Positions 17,364 to 28,468 are shown, counted from the first letter of the stretch. The stretch is DNA of 64,000 nt from Oceanisphaera profunda (GCF_002157895.1 NZ_CP021377.1:2294001-2358000), one strand, 5' to 3'. A program made the numbers and translations. Notes: generated by a model not told the origin, from the sequence alone.

Positions 17364-18014
17364 ATGGCAAACGACATGGCAAACCATGAAGCCACCAATG
17401 CTGCAAACAAGGCGGCAAACAAAGAGCAAATCTCGGCTTTGGTTGACGGTGAGCTTCAAGACAAAGTTTTGCTGGAGCAATTGAGCAGCGAACCTGCATC
17501 GGCAGACACTTTTGCGCGTTATCATCTTTATGGTGATGCCTTGCGTAACGACTTGCCGACGCATTTGCATCTGGATATGAGTGATAACATCTTGGCGGCG
17601 TTAGCCGATGAAGCACCGCATTCAGTGAGTACTATTAGCACTGAAGGTCATAAGGGCGTGCAGCGCAGTGCCAATGACCAGTATCAAGACACGTCAGAGC
17701 AAGCCGTTGCGAGCAATGTGGTGCGAGGCCGCTTTGGTCGCTTAGCGCCAGCCCTGCGTTATGCTGGCCAGTTTGCGATTGCTGCATCTGTATCGGCGGC
17801 GTTAATTGTGGGCGTGCAGCAATACAGTCAGCAAGACATGCAATCGCCGGTGCTCAATACCATACCCCTGAGTGGCAGCGCGACGCCTGTGAGCCTGAAC
17901 TATCGAGCTCAGTCGCAGCAGCCTACTAATGAGCAAGCATTATTAGAGCAGCAACGACGTATTCATGAATTATTGATGGATCATGAGTTGCAGCAGCGGT
18001 TGCGCCAACACTAG
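17364..18014 (+). CDS. rseA: Anti-sigma-E factor RseA
   Basis: Single-pass inner-membrane protein that holds sigma-E inactive until cleaved by DegS and then RseP under envelope stress. The 216-residue protein has a cytoplasmic anti-sigma domain (EQISALVDGE at 21-30 onward), one membrane helix near 136-151 and a periplasmic tail that would bind RseB. The first 20 residues are an extra Asn/Ala-rich stretch not seen in E. coli RseA. The start has GGAGA upstream and no better internal ATG exists. It follows rpoE by 16 bases. Confidence 0.9.
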   Translation: MANDMANHEATNAANKAANKEQISALVDGELQDKVLLEQLSSEPASADTFARYHLYGDALRNDLPTHLHLDMSDNILAALADEAPHSVSTISTEGHKGVQRSANDQYQDTSEQAVASNVVRGRFGRLAPALRYAGQFAIAASVSAALIVGVQQYSQQDMQSPVLNTIPLSGSATPVSLNYRAQSQQPTNEQALLEQQRRIHELLMDHELQQRLRQH

Positions 18015-18132
18015 TGCCAACGTAAACCAGCGGTTGTGTCTCACCTAACAACCGCGTCAAAATCTGCGTCTGCGCCACACCTAGTAGCTGCTTCATAAAA
18101 ATTCAACTTCATCAAAATTAAAGGTAAACAGT

Positions 18133-19107
18133 TTGAAAAAACAGGGGCTGAGTGCCGTTATCCTGATATTTGCATGGGTTTTCCCCGGTCTGGTAATGGC
18201 CGAAGATGGCTCGGCGCCCAGCTTGTTGCAGCGCATGCAGCAGGCTTATCAACAACTTAATTTTGAGCTCACGCTAATTGAGTTTAGCCAAGGTGAACTT
18301 GAGCCTAAGCGACTGACTCGGGGCCATCTTGACGGCCAAGTGTTTACCCACCTCACTCATCTCAATGGCCGGCCCCGAGAATTTGTGCAGCGCGGCGACG
18401 AAACCAGTTTCTTTGATGCCAGCCACAGTGGCTACACCCTGAAAAACTCCAACCTGCCTGGTCTTTTTTATCGACTACAACAAATGTCGCTCGACTCCTT
18501 ATTGGCTAAATATGATGCGGTGTCAGCAGGGCGCAGCCGAGTATTAGGCAGAGTGGCGCAAGTAGTGCGCTTGGTGCCTAAATCAGCGGATTATTACGGC
18601 TATGTGTTGTGGTTGGATCAAGAAACCGGCTTGTTGGTGAAATTGGATACCTTGAGTGAAGATGCTCAAGTGGTCGAACAAAGTATGGGCGTTGCACTTA
18701 AGGTCAGCGATATGCCGAGCCCGTTAATTAAAGAATTAAAAGCCGCTAATTTGCCTGCTGTAGTGTCTGTATCCGACGTGTATCCGGCACCGCAACAGCA
18801 GCTGCCTTGGCGTTTTGGCTGGTTGCCCGCGGGCTTTGAGCTGCGCTCACAAGATAAACATAAGTTGCCCATTACCGAGCAAGCGGTGGATTATGTGATG
18901 CTTTCAAACAGCTTGGTGGATGTGTCTGTGTATCTGTCTCAAGCCAAAGCGCAAACGGAAGTGAAACAGCAATTAGTGCGCCAAGGTGCGACCCACCTAC
19001 TGAATGTTACCTCGCCTGCAGGGGCAGATATTACCGTGGTGGGCGCGGTTCCTGTTGAAACGGCCCGCCAAATTGCAGAGTCTATTACCCGGGTTGAAAC
19101 GCCTTAA
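18133..19107 (+). CDS. rseB: Sigma-E regulatory protein RseB
   Basis: Periplasmic protein that binds RseA and shields it from DegS; it senses lipoprotein or lipopolysaccharide stress. The 324-residue protein has a signal peptide (about 1-23, ending VMA|EDG), an N-terminal LolA-like domain and a smaller C-terminal domain from about 215. The start is a TTG at 18133 with AAAGGT upstream; no ATG precedes the signal peptide. It sits in the usual place between rseA and rseC. Confidence 0.92.
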   Translation: MKKQGLSAVILIFAWVFPGLVMAEDGSAPSLLQRMQQAYQQLNFELTLIEFSQGELEPKRLTRGHLDGQVFTHLTHLNGRPREFVQRGDETSFFDASHSGYTLKNSNLPGLFYRLQQMSLDSLLAKYDAVSAGRSRVLGRVAQVVRLVPKSADYYGYVLWLDQETGLLVKLDTLSEDAQVVEQSMGVALKVSDMPSPLIKELKAANLPAVVSVSDVYPAPQQQLPWRFGWLPAGFELRSQDKHKLPITEQAVDYVMLSNSLVDVSVYLSQAKAQTEVKQQLVRQGATHLLNVTSPAGADITVVGAVPVETARQIAESITRVETP

Positions 19108-19153
19108 TGGTTTTACTGCCACATCAACTTACAAGCAGAGCTAAGGACCGCGC

Positions 19154-19612
19154 ATGATTGAAGAAATAGCGACCGTCTCTGCGGTGTATGACGGCCAAGT
19201 AGAAGTGGTGTGTTTTAGTAAGTCGGCCTGTGGCCAGTGCAAGCAAAACAGTAATTGCGGTACCGGTATCGTCTCTAAAGCCTTGCCTAGTCGCGACCAT
19301 AGATTTGTGATTGCCACTGACTTAGCCCTAACGGTGAATCAACAAGTGCGGATTGGCATTCCTGATCACAGCTTGTTGCGCAGCGTGTTTTTAGTGTATT
19401 TATTCCCGCTGTTATTAGTGCTAGCTGGCGCCTTGCTGGCCAGCATAGGTTTGGGCATGGGCGATGGCGGCACTATTTTGGGGGCGGCTATCGGCGGCAC
19501 GCTTGGCTTCGTGCTGGCCTCCCGTTGGAGTGGGCAGTTAGCGACTGAGCCGGTGATCCTCGCCGCCTTGCTGCCCATGACAAACGTTGCCTACGAGGCC
19601 GAAAACTCCTGA
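19154..19612 (+). CDS. rseC: SoxR-reducing / sigma-E system protein RseC
   Basis: Inner-membrane protein of the RseC/RsxC family, 152 residues. The N-terminal part carries a cysteine cluster (CFSKSACGQCKQNSNCG, about 17-33) typical of the family and likely to bind an iron-sulphur centre or serve in redox. Two membrane helices follow, near 78-98 and 103-121. In E. coli it is linked both to sigma-E and to reduction of SoxR by the Rsx complex. It is the last gene of the operon. Confidence 0.9.
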   Translation: MIEEIATVSAVYDGQVEVVCFSKSACGQCKQNSNCGTGIVSKALPSRDHRFVIATDLALTVNQQVRIGIPDHSLLRSVFLVYLFPLLLVLAGALLASIGLGMGDGGTILGAAIGGTLGFVLASRWSGQLATEPVILAALLPMTNVAYEAENS

Positions 19613-19766
19613 CACTGTTGTTTATACGGCATAAGCCTGACTCTAATGAGGCTTGGCACTGCCTCGTCGCCAGCTAATATTGACTAAGGATTGGCCTCGG
19701 TAATGCTAATCCAGTAGAATCCTGCCTTTACCCTTGCTTTTCAGACTACGGACTCCTTATCTCATC

Positions 19767-21563
19767 ATGAAGCACATTCGTAACTTTTCCGTCATCGCTC
19801 ATATAGACCACGGCAAGTCCACCCTGTCCGATCGTTTGATCCAGGTGTGTGGGGGTTTGTCAGACCGAGAAATGCAACAGCAAGTGCTCGATTCCATGGA
19901 TTTAGAGCGCGAGCGCGGCATTACTATTAAAGCGCAAAGTGTGACCCTCAACTACCAGGCCGACGACGGCGAAACATACCAGCTGAACTTTATCGATACG
20001 CCGGGGCACGTCGACTTCTCTTATGAAGTTTCTCGTTCTTTGGCCGCCTGTGAAGGGGCTTTGCTGGTGGTTGACGCAGGTCAGGGTGTTGAGGCACAGA
20101 CTTTGGCTAACTGCTACACAGCACTGGATATGGACTTAGAAGTGGTGCCAATCTTGAACAAGATTGACTTGCCACAAGCTGAGCCTGAGCGAGTGGCAGC
20201 CGAAATTGAAGACATAGTCGGCATAGTGGCCATGGACGCGGTGCGCTGCTCCGCTAAAACCGGTGTGGGCATGGATGAAGTACTGGAGCGTATCGTCAGC
20301 CAGATCCCGCCACCAGAAGGTGACCCTGATGGCCCGCTGCAGGCGCTGATCATCGATTCTTGGTTTGACGCCTATCTGGGCGTGGTCTCTTTGGTGCGGG
20401 TGAAGCACGGTAAGCTGAAGAAGCACGACAAAATCAAAGTCATGAGCACCGGCCAAGTGTGGGGTGTGGATCGCATTGGTATCTTTACCCCCAAACAAAC
20501 TGACACCGAGGGCTTAGGCTGCGGCGAAGTGGGCTGGGTAGTATGCGGCATTAAAGAAATTCACGGCGCACCTGTGGGCGATACGCTCACTCACGCCAAG
20601 CACGGCGCTGAGTCGGCATTACCGGGCTTTCAGAAAGTGAAACCACAGGTATATGCGGGCTTGTTCCCCATTTCTGCCGATGACTATGAAGCTTTCCGTG
20701 ATGCGTTGGATAAGCTCTCGCTCAACGATGCCTCTTTGTTCTACGAGCCAGAAACCTCTAACGCCTTAGGCTTTGGTTTCCGTTGTGGTTTCCTAGGCTT
20801 GTTGCACATGGAAATCATCCAAGAGCGCTTAGAGCGCGAATACGACTTAGACTTGATTACCACGGCACCGACCGTAGTGTATGAAATCGTTAAAACCGAC
20901 GGCGAAATCATTTATGTTTCTAGCCCGTCTAATATGCCGGCGCTGAATAACATCGAAGAGCTGCGTGAGCCGATTGCCGAGTGTAATATTCTGGTGCCAC
21001 AAGAATACTTAGGCAACGTGATCACCTTGTGTATCGAGAAACGCGGTATGCAAAAGAACATGGTTTATCACGGCAAGCAGGTGGCATTAAGCTACGATAT
21101 TCCGATGGCGGAAGTGGTATTGGATTTCTTCGACCGTTTGAAGTCCTGCAGCCGCGGTTATGCGTCTTTGGATTACGGTTTTAGCCGTTTTGAAACCGCC
21201 GACATGGTGCGTTTGGATATTATGATCAACGGTGATCGCGTCGATGCCTTAGCCGTGATTACCCACAAAGCCAATGCCGTTTATCGTGGTCGTCAGCTGG
21301 TAGATAAGATGCGTGAGCTTATTCCGCGTCAGATGTTTGATATTGCCATTCAAGCCTCAATTGGCAGCCAGATCATTTCGCGCAGTACCGTTAAAGCCTT
21401 ACGTAAAGACGTAACCGCTAAGTGTTATGGCGGCGACGTTAGCCGTAAGAAAAAGCTGCTATCTAAGCAGAAAGAAGGTAAAAAACGCATGAAGTCATTG
21501 GGCCGGGTAGATATCCCCCAAGATGCCTTCTTAGCGATTCTTCACGTCGGTAAGGATAAGTAA
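19767..21563 (+). CDS. lepA: Elongation factor 4 (LepA)
   Basis: Ribosome-associated GTPase that acts in initiation and under ionic stress. The 598-residue protein has the G1 motif [15 protein letters not shown]2/G3 region [11 protein letters not shown] and [13 protein letters not shown]4 NKIDL, and the LepA-specific C-terminal domain ending [20 protein letters not shown]. The ATG at 19767 gives [19 protein letters not shown]; the longer ORF start at 19734 is not supported. It starts the lepA-lepB-rnc-era-recO-pdxJ cluster. Confidence 0.97.
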   Translation: MKHIRNFSVIAHIDHGKSTLSDRLIQVCGGLSDREMQQQVLDSMDLERERGITIKAQSVTLNYQADDGETYQLNFIDTPGHVDFSYEVSRSLAACEGALLVVDAGQGVEAQTLANCYTALDMDLEVVPILNKIDLPQAEPERVAAEIEDIVGIVAMDAVRCSAKTGVGMDEVLERIVSQIPPPEGDPDGPLQALIIDSWFDAYLGVVSLVRVKHGKLKKHDKIKVMSTGQVWGVDRIGIFTPKQTDTEGLGCGEVGWVVCGIKEIHGAPVGDTLTHAKHGAESALPGFQKVKPQVYAGLFPISADDYEAFRDALDKLSLNDASLFYEPETSNALGFGFRCGFLGLLHMEIIQERLEREYDLDLITTAPTVVYEIVKTDGEIIYVSSPSNMPALNNIEELREPIAECNILVPQEYLGNVITLCIEKRGMQKNMVYHGKQVALSYDIPMAEVVLDFFDRLKSCSRGYASLDYGFSRFETADMVRLDIMINGDRVDALAVITHKANAVYRGRQLVDKMRELIPRQMFDIAIQASIGSQIISRSTVKALRKDVTAKCYGGDVSRKKKLLSKQKEGKKRMKSLGRVDIPQDAFLAILHVGKDK

Positions 21564-21565
21564 GT

Positions 21566-22480
21566 ATGGCGAGCAACTTTGCCTTAATTTTAGTGCTGGT
21601 CACGTTGGTGACTGGCATTATTTGGGCCTGTGATAAATGGATGTGGGCTCCGGCCCGTGCGCGCAAAATAGCCGCAGCCCAAGTGGCCCACGGCAACAAA
21701 GTGGATGAAGCAGCGTTAGCGCGTGCCGCCAAAATACCGGGTTGGATTGAGCAAGCTCGCTCAATTTTCCCAGTGATTGCGGCGGTATTGATCTTGCGCT
21801 CCTTTATTTATGAGCCGTTTCAAATACCGTCTGGCTCCATGATGCCGACTTTGCTGGTGGGTGATTTTATTTTGGTAGAAAAATTTGCCTACGGCTTAAA
21901 AGAGCCGGTGGGCAATACCACCTTAATTGCTACCGGCCAGCCTAAGCGCGGCGATGTCGTGGTGTTTAAATACCCCGAAGACACCCGTGTCGATTATATC
22001 AAACGCGTAGTTGGCTTACCGGGTGACCGAGTGGTTTACCAAGATAAGCAGCTGTTTATCAAACCGGCTTGTGAGGGCACTGATTGTCCTGATTTTGCCC
22101 CAGTGGCGTTGACCCCTGGGCAAGCGGGCGAGTTTTCACAAATGGGCACAGCATTAGAGCGCTTTAGTGAAAACTTAACCGAGCGCGGCCACGATATTTT
22201 GCGCAACCCCATACAGCCAGACCGGGTATCGCTCTATTATGGCCAGCCCAATACGGCTCAGAACGAGTGGCTAGTCCCGGCCGGACATTATTTTACCTTG
22301 GGTGATAACAGAGACAACAGTACCGATAGCCGTTTTTGGGGCTTTGTACCCGAAGAAAACCTCGTCGGTAAAGCTGTCGCCATCTGGATAAGCTTTGAAT
22401 TTGAACGCAATGCAGACAGCTGGTTACCCGCTTGGGTGCCCAGTAATGTCCGTTTTAGCCGCATAGGCGCTATTCATTAA
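21566..22480 (+). CDS. lepB: Signal peptidase I (LepB)
   Basis: Membrane serine protease that removes signal peptides from secreted proteins. The 304-residue protein has two N-terminal helices (about 4-21 and 65-79) and the Ser-Lys dyad: S91 in [11 protein letters not shown] and K146 in [11 protein letters not shown]. The [14 protein letters not shown] box is near the end of the catalytic domain. It begins two bases after lepA and its stop overlaps the rnc start. Confidence 0.96.
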   Translation: MASNFALILVLVTLVTGIIWACDKWMWAPARARKIAAAQVAHGNKVDEAALARAAKIPGWIEQARSIFPVIAAVLILRSFIYEPFQIPSGSMMPTLLVGDFILVEKFAYGLKEPVGNTTLIATGQPKRGDVVVFKYPEDTRVDYIKRVVGLPGDRVVYQDKQLFIKPACEGTDCPDFAPVALTPGQAGEFSQMGTALERFSENLTERGHDILRNPIQPDRVSLYYGQPNTAQNEWLVPAGHYFTLGDNRDNSTDSRFWGFVPEENLVGKAVAIWISFEFERNADSWLPAWVPSNVRFSRIGAIH

Positions 22481-23148
22481 TGAAAAATTTGCACATTTTA
22501 GAAAAGAAAATAGGTTACACCTTTAATGACCAAGCCATGTTGGTACGGGCGTTAACGCACCGTAGCGCTGGTTCGCGCCATAATGAACGCTTAGAGTTTT
22601 TGGGTGATTCACTGCTGAGCATGGTGATTGCCGATGCATTGTTCCATCGTTTTCCTCGGGTTAACGAAGGCGATATGTCGCGGATGCGCGCTACGCTGGT
22701 GCGAGAGAAAACCTTGGCCGAGCTGGCGCGCGAGTTTGAGCTGGGCGAGTATTTAATCTTAGGCCCAGGCGAGCTGAAGAGCGGTGGTTTTCGCCGTGAG
22801 TCGATTTTGGCCGATGCGGTAGAAGCTATTATAGGTGCCGTGTATCTGGATGCCAATATCGAGCAGATGCAAACCATGATGCTGGGCTGGTATGAAGACC
22901 GCCTTAATGCGATTCAACCGGGTATCGATCAAAAAGATCCTAAAACCCGCCTGCAAGAACTGTTGCAGGGTAAGCGCAAACCCTTGCCTACCTATACGGT
23001 GGAGCAAGTGATTGGTGAAGCTCACAACCAAAAATTTACCGTGCATTGCCAGATTGAAGGCATGGCACAACCTGTGATTGGCATTGGTACCAGTCGTCGC
23101 AAGGCCGAACAATCAGCGGCCGAACATGCTTTGGAAGTCTTGCTATGA
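22480..23148 (+). CDS. rnc: Ribonuclease III
   Basis: Double-strand-specific endonuclease that processes rRNA precursors and regulatory RNAs. The 222-residue protein has the RNase III signature [17 protein letters not shown] (about 37-53), with the metal-binding acidic residues, and a C-terminal double-stranded RNA-binding domain from about 152. The start codon shares a base with the lepB stop and the end overlaps era by four bases, implying coupled translation. Confidence 0.97.
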   Translation: MKNLHILEKKIGYTFNDQAMLVRALTHRSAGSRHNERLEFLGDSLLSMVIADALFHRFPRVNEGDMSRMRATLVREKTLAELAREFELGEYLILGPGELKSGGFRRESILADAVEAIIGAVYLDANIEQMQTMMLGWYEDRLNAIQPGIDQKDPKTRLQELLQGKRKPLPTYTVEQVIGEAHNQKFTVHCQIEGMAQPVIGIGTSRRKAEQSAAEHALEVLL

Positions 23149-24050
23149 CAGCACAAGAACAAACTTATTGCGGTTTTATCGCCATTGTCGGTCGCCCCAA
23201 CGTGGGTAAATCAACGCTGCTGAATCAGCTGTTAGGGCAAAAGATCAGCATCACCTCGCGTAAGCCACAAACGACGCGCCACCGCATTATGGGCATCGAC
23301 ACCGAGGGCGCTTATCAGGCTATCTATGTGGATACCCCAGGTTTGCACATCGAAGAAAAGCGCACCATTAACCGCTTAATGAACCGCGCCGCATCCAGCT
23401 CTTTGGGCGATGTGGAGATGGCGGTATTTATGGTTGAAGGCACTAAGTGGACACCGGATGATGAGATGGTGCTGAACAAGCTGCGCCGCTTGGAATGCCC
23501 GGTGGTGTTGGCGGTGAATAAAATTGATAACGTTGAGACCAGAGAAGAGCTGTTGCCGCACCTGCAATGGCTGGCCACTAAGATGGACTTCGCCGATATC
23601 GTGCCTATGTCTGCGGAGAAGGGCACTAACGTTGATGTGATTGCCAAGCTTGCTCGCGCTCGCTTAAAGCCGTCACCCCATCATTTCCCCGAAGATTACA
23701 TCACGGATAGATCGTCACGCTTTATGGCGGCGGAAATTATCCGTGAAAAGATCATGCGCTTTATGGGTGAGGAATTACCTTACTCTGTGACCGTAGAAAT
23801 CGAAACCTATGAGGTGAACGACAAGGGCGTGGTCTGCATTAACGGCTTGATCTTGGTGGAGCGCACGGGTCAAAAACGCATGGTGATCGGCAACAAAGGT
23901 GCAAAACTAAAAGTGATTGGCACCGAGGCGCGCCTAGATCTGGAACGATTGCTGGAGCAAAAAGTGTTCCTCGAGCTGTGGGTTAAGGTTAAATCCGGTT
24001 GGGCCGATGACGAACGAGCACTGCGTAGTTTGGGGTACGGTGACGATTGA
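23145..24050 (+). CDS. era: GTPase Era
   Basis: Ras-like GTPase that binds 16S rRNA near its 3' end and assists 30S assembly. The 301-residue protein has the P-loop GRPNVGKST, the switch region [13 protein letters not shown]3 DTPG, G4 NKID and a C-terminal KH domain with [11 protein letters not shown]. It overlaps rnc by four bases and is followed directly by recO. Confidence 0.97.
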   Translation: MTAQEQTYCGFIAIVGRPNVGKSTLLNQLLGQKISITSRKPQTTRHRIMGIDTEGAYQAIYVDTPGLHIEEKRTINRLMNRAASSSLGDVEMAVFMVEGTKWTPDDEMVLNKLRRLECPVVLAVNKIDNVETREELLPHLQWLATKMDFADIVPMSAEKGTNVDVIAKLARARLKPSPHHFPEDYITDRSSRFMAAEIIREKIMRFMGEELPYSVTVEIETYEVNDKGVVCINGLILVERTGQKRMVIGNKGAKLKVIGTEARLDLERLLEQKVFLELWVKVKSGWADDERALRSLGYGDD

Positions 24051-24760
24051 TGAAGGGGCAGGCGGCGTTCGTTATTCACAGTCGCCCCTACCGAGAAACC
24101 AGTCAGCTGGTCGAGGTATTCACCCAAGAGCAGGGGCGCCAAAGCTTAATCGCTAAAGGCAGCCGGCAACCCCGCTCGCCACTCAAAGGGCTGTTACAGC
24201 CCTTTGTGCCCTTAAGTTTGACCTTTGGCGGCAAAGGCGAGCTGAAAACCTTATTTAAAGTGGAATCCACGGCACCAGCCATTCGCCTGATCAGTACCGC
24301 CTTATACAGCGGCTTGTATCTCAACGAGCTGATTTATTACCTGCTAGAAGCCCATACCCCCTTTGACGAAGTGTTTGAGGCTTATCAAAGCACCTTGCAC
24401 AAGTTAGCGGCGGGTGAGAGCCTTGAGCCTTGCTTGCGCCACTTTGAGTTTTATATGCTCAATGTCTTGGGCTATGGCGTGGACTTTACCGTCGATGCTC
24501 AAACAGGAGAAGCGGTAGAGGCCAATGCTTGGTATCAATATCAACCGGAAGCGGGCTTTAGCCGTTTATTAAAGCCACAACCCGGCGCCTATGCGGGCGC
24601 ACACCTAACTGCCTTGGCGGAGTTAGATTTTAGCACCGCCGAGGTACTGCAAGCCGCCAAACACTTTAGTCGCCAAGCGTTGGCCCCCTACTTAGCGGGC
24701 CGACCTTTGCGCAGTCGTGCGCTGTTTATCAAAGGAAAGAGAGGAAGTCGCAGTGAGTGA
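24050..24760 (+). CDS. recO: DNA repair protein RecO
   Basis: RecF-pathway mediator that anneals DNA and loads RecA. The 236-residue protein has an N-terminal OB fold (residues 4-75) and a helical C-terminal domain with [22 protein letters not shown]. It lacks an obvious zinc-binding cysteine cluster, as in other gammaproteobacterial forms. The start is the ATG at 24050, sharing a base with the era stop; the TTG one codon earlier is not needed. Its end overlaps pdxJ by eight bases. Confidence 0.95.
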   Translation: MKGQAAFVIHSRPYRETSQLVEVFTQEQGRQSLIAKGSRQPRSPLKGLLQPFVPLSLTFGGKGELKTLFKVESTAPAIRLISTALYSGLYLNELIYYLLEAHTPFDEVFEAYQSTLHKLAAGESLEPCLRHFEFYMLNVLGYGVDFTVDAQTGEAVEANAWYQYQPEAGFSRLLKPQPGAYAGAHLTALAELDFSTAEVLQAAKHFSRQALAPYLAGRPLRSRALFIKGKRGSRSE

Positions 24761-25490
24761 ATTATATTTAGGCGTTAATATCGATCACATTGCTACCTTG
24801 CGCAATGCGCGGGGCACCAGCTATCCGGATCCTGTGTATGCGGCCACGCTGGCTGAGCTTGCCGGTGCCGACGGTATTACCGTGCACCTGCGTGAAGACC
24901 GCCGCCATATTATTGACCGCGATGTGGAAATATTAAGTGACACTATCCAAACGCGGATGAATTTGGAAATGGCGGTCACCGACGAAATGCTCGATATCGC
25001 TTGTCGTATTAAGCCCGCCTTCGTCTGCCTTGTGCCAGAGAAGCGCGAAGAAGTGACCACCGAAGGTGGCTTAGATGTGGCCGGCCAGCTAGATAAAGTG
25101 ACCGCCGCGGTGCAACGCTTGAGCAAAGCCGGCATTAAGGTGTCGCTGTTTATTGATGCCGAGCATAACCAAATTGACGCCGCCGTGGCCACCGGTGCGC
25201 CCTTTATTGAAATTCACACCGGTCATTACGCCAATGCGGTGAGCGAAGAAGAGCAAGCGGCAGATGTGCAGCGCATTGCCGCCGCCGCCACTTATGCGCA
25301 CAAAGCGGGCTTAAAGGTAAATGCCGGTCACGGCCTGCATTACCACAATGTGAAACCCATTGCCGCCATCCCTGAGATGCATGAGCTGAACATTGGCCAC
25401 GCCATTATCGCCCGCGCCGCCTTTGATGGCCTAGAAAAAGCCATCCGCGACATGAAGCGTTTAATGCAAGAAGCAAGACAGGGGATTTAA
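24753..25490 (+). CDS. pdxJ: Pyridoxine 5'-phosphate synthase PdxJ
   Basis: Condenses 3-amino-2-oxopropyl phosphate with deoxyxylulose 5-phosphate to make pyridoxine 5'-phosphate. The 245-residue TIM barrel begins with [20 protein letters not shown] and has [26 protein letters not shown] and [11 protein letters not shown] motifs. The start is a GTG at 24753 with GAGGAAG upstream, inside the recO end. In E. coli acpS follows pdxJ; here a terminator and convergent barA follow. Confidence 0.95.
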   Translation: MSELYLGVNIDHIATLRNARGTSYPDPVYAATLAELAGADGITVHLREDRRHIIDRDVEILSDTIQTRMNLEMAVTDEMLDIACRIKPAFVCLVPEKREEVTTEGGLDVAGQLDKVTAAVQRLSKAGIKVSLFIDAEHNQIDAAVATGAPFIEIHTGHYANAVSEEEQAADVQRIAAAATYAHKAGLKVNAGHGLHYHNVKPIAAIPEMHELNIGHAIIARAAFDGLEKAIRDMKRLMQEARQGI

Positions 25491-25494
25491 TCTC

Positions 25495-25517
25495 CAAGCG
25501 CCCAGCACCAAGCTAAA
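25495..25517. repeat. GCGCCCAGCACCAAGC repeat
   Basis: Member of the family whose full form reads TTTAGCTTGGTGCT-GGGCGCTCGGCGCT. This copy is in reverse orientation directly after the pdxJ stop. An inverted copy lies at 25592-25620 on the other side of the terminator, so the two can pair. Confidence 0.75.
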
Positions 25518-25556
25518 AAATCTTAAACCACATATGTAAGCTTGAATCCGTACGAT

Positions 25557-25590
25557 AAAAAAACCCGAGCATTGGCTCGGGTTTTTTGTT
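25557..25590. terminator. Bidirectional terminator between pdxJ and barA
   Basis: Stem AAACCCGAGC / GCTCGGGTTT with a 4-nt loop, preceded by a run of A and followed by TTTTTTG, so it works in both directions. Confidence 0.93.
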
Positions 25591-25591
25591 T

Positions 25592-25620
25592 TAGCCCAGC
25601 GCTTGGTGCTGGGCGCTATC
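25592..25620. repeat. CGCTTGGTGCTGGGCGCT repeat
   Basis: Forward copy of the same GC-rich repeat family, ending three bases from the barA stop codon. Confidence 0.75.
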
Positions 25621-25622
25621 TA

Positions 25623-28388
25623 TTACAAATAAGCCTTAGCTTCGTCTCGCACTTGGCTGAGTCGCTCTTCAAGTTCCAGTAGCTCTGGCTCTAATTCGCT
25701 AAGAGGTTGTTTGGCCAATAAGGCGTGCTCTAGCTCGGCCACTAACGACTGTAACTCGGGCACGCCACAGTAGGCGGTGCCGCCATGCAGCTTGTGTAAC
25801 GAGGTATACAATTGTTGCTCGCCTAATTCACCTGATAACGCCGCATTGAGCAGGGGATCAAACTCATCAAAGCTCTCTAGCAACAGCCTCAGCATGTCTT
25901 TGGCAAGCTCGGGTTTATTGCCCGCTTGTTTTAGGGCCAGTTGCCAATTAATTTGGCTGTGCTCTTTATGGTGTGCGGTTGGCTGAGCGAAGCGCTGGAT
26001 CAGCTGAGCCAGCATGTTTTCATCGAGGGGCTTAGCCAGATAATCATCTATGCCTTGCAGTATTAAGCGCTCGCGCTCACCGGCGATGGCATGAGCGGTT
26101 ACCGCCACTATCGGCGTTGTCGCATTAGGGCCCTGACCAGCGCGGATTTCTTGGGTGGCCTGTATGCCATCAAGCAAAGGCATTTGAATATCCATAAAGA
26201 TCACGTCGTAGTGATTCACGGTCGCCAAATTCAGCGCTTCTTGGCCATTAGAGCAAGTATCAACTTGGCTGACTTGCTCACGCAGCAGGGCGCTAATCAG
26301 TTTAAGGTTGGCGGGATTATCATCCACGGCTAACACGCGCATCTGCTGCTTTTGACTGGCGGGCAGTAACGGAATTTGCAGTAAGGTAGCCGGCTCGGTT
26401 TGGCCTTCAATATCTTGCTCCAAATCGGCTTGTTGATAACTGATTTGCTTGGGCCGGCTGGGTTTTTGATTGAGCAGGGCTTGCGCTAAGCGTTGATAAT
26501 TAACCGGCTTAGTCAGGCACAGGTGGGCACCGTGGCGCACTAAAGCGTCGGCTAACACCGGATCTGTAGAGCTGAGTAACACCACCACCTTTCGGCCTTG
26601 TGCCTTGTGTTGCTCAATGCTCTGCTCCATTTGGCTGGGCAAGGCGTTGGGGCCAAAACCGAGTAGTACGCAATCCAGGTGCGTATTCTCACTGTGCTCA
26701 TGTAATAGCTGCACGCCCCATTCACGTAGTAAGGCGTTGGTGGCGCGGCGGCTAAAATTATCTTCTTCGATATAGAGCACGGTTTTTCGGCTGAGTCTGG
26801 CCAGTGGCAGCGGCTCAGCCAAGGGCAAGGTGGCCCGATTGAGCTCTAGGGTAAAACTAAACACGGAGCCGGCACCTAATTCCGAGTGCAGCTCAATGTT
26901 ACCCGCCATCTGATGCACCAATTTTTGGGTGATGACCAGCCCTAAACCGGTGCCGCCATAGCGGCGAGAAATACTGGAGTCTGCTTGATTAAAGGCTTGA
27001 AACAACTGGCGCCGTTGTACGTCTGAAATACCAATCCCGGTATCTTGTACATGAATACGCAGTGCCGCGCGATCAGGCTGTCTGGCTGGGCAAGCATCAA
27101 CGCGCACATCCACGTTGCCTTGTTCGGTAAATTTAATGGCGTTACCAACCAGGTTGGTCAGCACTTGCTGCATGCGCAGCGAATCGCCCATTAGACTGTC
27201 TTGTACCGCCGCATCTACCCGTAACGAGAGCTCCAGCCCTTTGTCATGGGCGCTAGGAGCCAGCAGCGTCATTACTTCTTGTAAGGCATCACGCAGTGAA
27301 AAAGGCAGTTGCTCCATCTTTAGCTTGCCAGCTTCAAGCTTAGAGAAGTCGAGAATATCATTAATAATACTGAGTAGATTTTGTGCAGATTTTTCGATGG
27401 TAGTCAGGTAATCGAGCTGATTGGCGGTGAGGCGAGTTTTTTGTAATTGCCGAGCAAAACCGATCACACCATTGAGCGGGGTGCGCAGCTCATGGGACAT
27501 ATTGGCCAAGAACTCGGTTTTGACGCGCGCCGCTTCTTGAGCACGTTTTTTCGCCATGTCCAATTCGATATTCTGAATCTCAATTTGCTCTAACGTTTCG
27601 CGTAAGTCTGAGGTAGCTTGGTCGACGTTTTGCTGCATTTCATCGTGATATTCAGACAAGGATTTGGCCATGGCGTTAATACCACTTTTTAGCATGTCCA
27701 TTTCGCCGGTAAACTCACCGTGCACTCGGGTGTCGAGCCGTCCTTCACGAATTTTATAGATAGCAGTGATCATATCGGTGACCGGCTTCGATACGCCCTT
27801 AATTAAGCGCAAGCCAAAGAGCATGCTCACCAGCACGCCTAACAGCACTATCAGACTGGCAAAAAAAGTATCTTTATAATGCACCAGCATGGCCGAGTCG
27901 TTAGTCAGCTGCATGGCGATGTAACCGATGGGAATGGTCGAGACGTCTTCCCAAGCCGAGTCGGTTTGAATATTGTCGCTAAGCACTGGTGTGCGCAAAA
28001 TAATGCCCCCCTCGCCACTTTCTACCTCGGTGGCGTACGGAATCGGTTCGTCTTGTGCTAGGCGCAGTTGCGTGAAATCTCGATGATAATTCGAGGTGAC
28101 TAACAAATGGCCTTGCTCATCAAACAAGGCGATGGCTTTAACCAGCGGGCTATTATTACGATGAATATTACTGAGTAGCCGATTCAGTGACTCGCGATTG
28201 CGGCTGGTTAAGGCCAGCTCGCTGGCCAGCGCCATGGGTTCGATCACATTGACCCCTTGGCGGATCAGCGACTCCTCTAATTGCTGATAGCGGCTCACAG
28301 AAAAGTAGCCGGCTAAAAATATACCAATTAGCAGGGTAGGAATTATGGTGTAGGCGAGTATTCTGGCTCGCAGGCCGTATTTGGTCAT
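25623..28388 (-). CDS. barA: Hybrid sensor histidine kinase BarA
   Basis: Tripartite membrane kinase that phosphorylates UvrY (GacA) and so controls CsrB-type small RNAs and carbon metabolism. The 921-residue protein has TM1 about 9-29, a periplasmic domain to about 168, TM2 about 172-192, HAMP about 195-248, HisKA with phospho-accepting H299 (MSHELRTPLNG), HATPase with N416, a degenerate receiver about 535-640, a true receiver with D733 (FMDIQMP) and K787, and an Hpt domain with H868 (HKLHGG). The middle receiver-like domain lacks a phospho-acceptor Asp. It is divergent from rlmD as in E. coli. Confidence 0.95.
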   Translation of the reverse strand: MTKYGLRARILAYTIIPTLLIGIFLAGYFSVSRYQQLEESLIRQGVNVIEPMALASELALTSRNRESLNRLLSNIHRNNSPLVKAIALFDEQGHLLVTSNYHRDFTQLRLAQDEPIPYATEVESGEGGIILRTPVLSDNIQTDSAWEDVSTIPIGYIAMQLTNDSAMLVHYKDTFFASLIVLLGVLVSMLFGLRLIKGVSKPVTDMITAIYKIREGRLDTRVHGEFTGEMDMLKSGINAMAKSLSEYHDEMQQNVDQATSDLRETLEQIEIQNIELDMAKKRAQEAARVKTEFLANMSHELRTPLNGVIGFARQLQKTRLTANQLDYLTTIEKSAQNLLSIINDILDFSKLEAGKLKMEQLPFSLRDALQEVMTLLAPSAHDKGLELSLRVDAAVQDSLMGDSLRMQQVLTNLVGNAIKFTEQGNVDVRVDACPARQPDRAALRIHVQDTGIGISDVQRRQLFQAFNQADSSISRRYGGTGLGLVITQKLVHQMAGNIELHSELGAGSVFSFTLELNRATLPLAEPLPLARLSRKTVLYIEEDNFSRRATNALLREWGVQLLHEHSENTHLDCVLLGFGPNALPSQMEQSIEQHKAQGRKVVVLLSSTDPVLADALVRHGAHLCLTKPVNYQRLAQALLNQKPSRPKQISYQQADLEQDIEGQTEPATLLQIPLLPASQKQQMRVLAVDDNPANLKLISALLREQVSQVDTCSNGQEALNLATVNHYDVIFMDIQMPLLDGIQATQEIRAGQGPNATTPIVAVTAHAIAGERERLILQGIDDYLAKPLDENMLAQLIQRFAQPTAHHKEHSQINWQLALKQAGNKPELAKDMLRLLLESFDEFDPLLNAALSGELGEQQLYTSLHKLHGGTAYCGVPELQSLVAELEHALLAKQPLSELEPELLELEERLSQVRDEAKAYL

Positions 28389-28468
28389 AGTGGGCTAATG
28401 TGGGACAATACGCGCATCAAATCAACAGATGCTTATGATGACATAGCCGGTTCGAGGCCTCCACGTTT

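Noticed and set aside
25700..28388. BarA degenerate receiver (about residues 535-640) as a novelty
   Set aside because: A similar non-phosphorylatable receiver is known in other BarA/GacS kinases.
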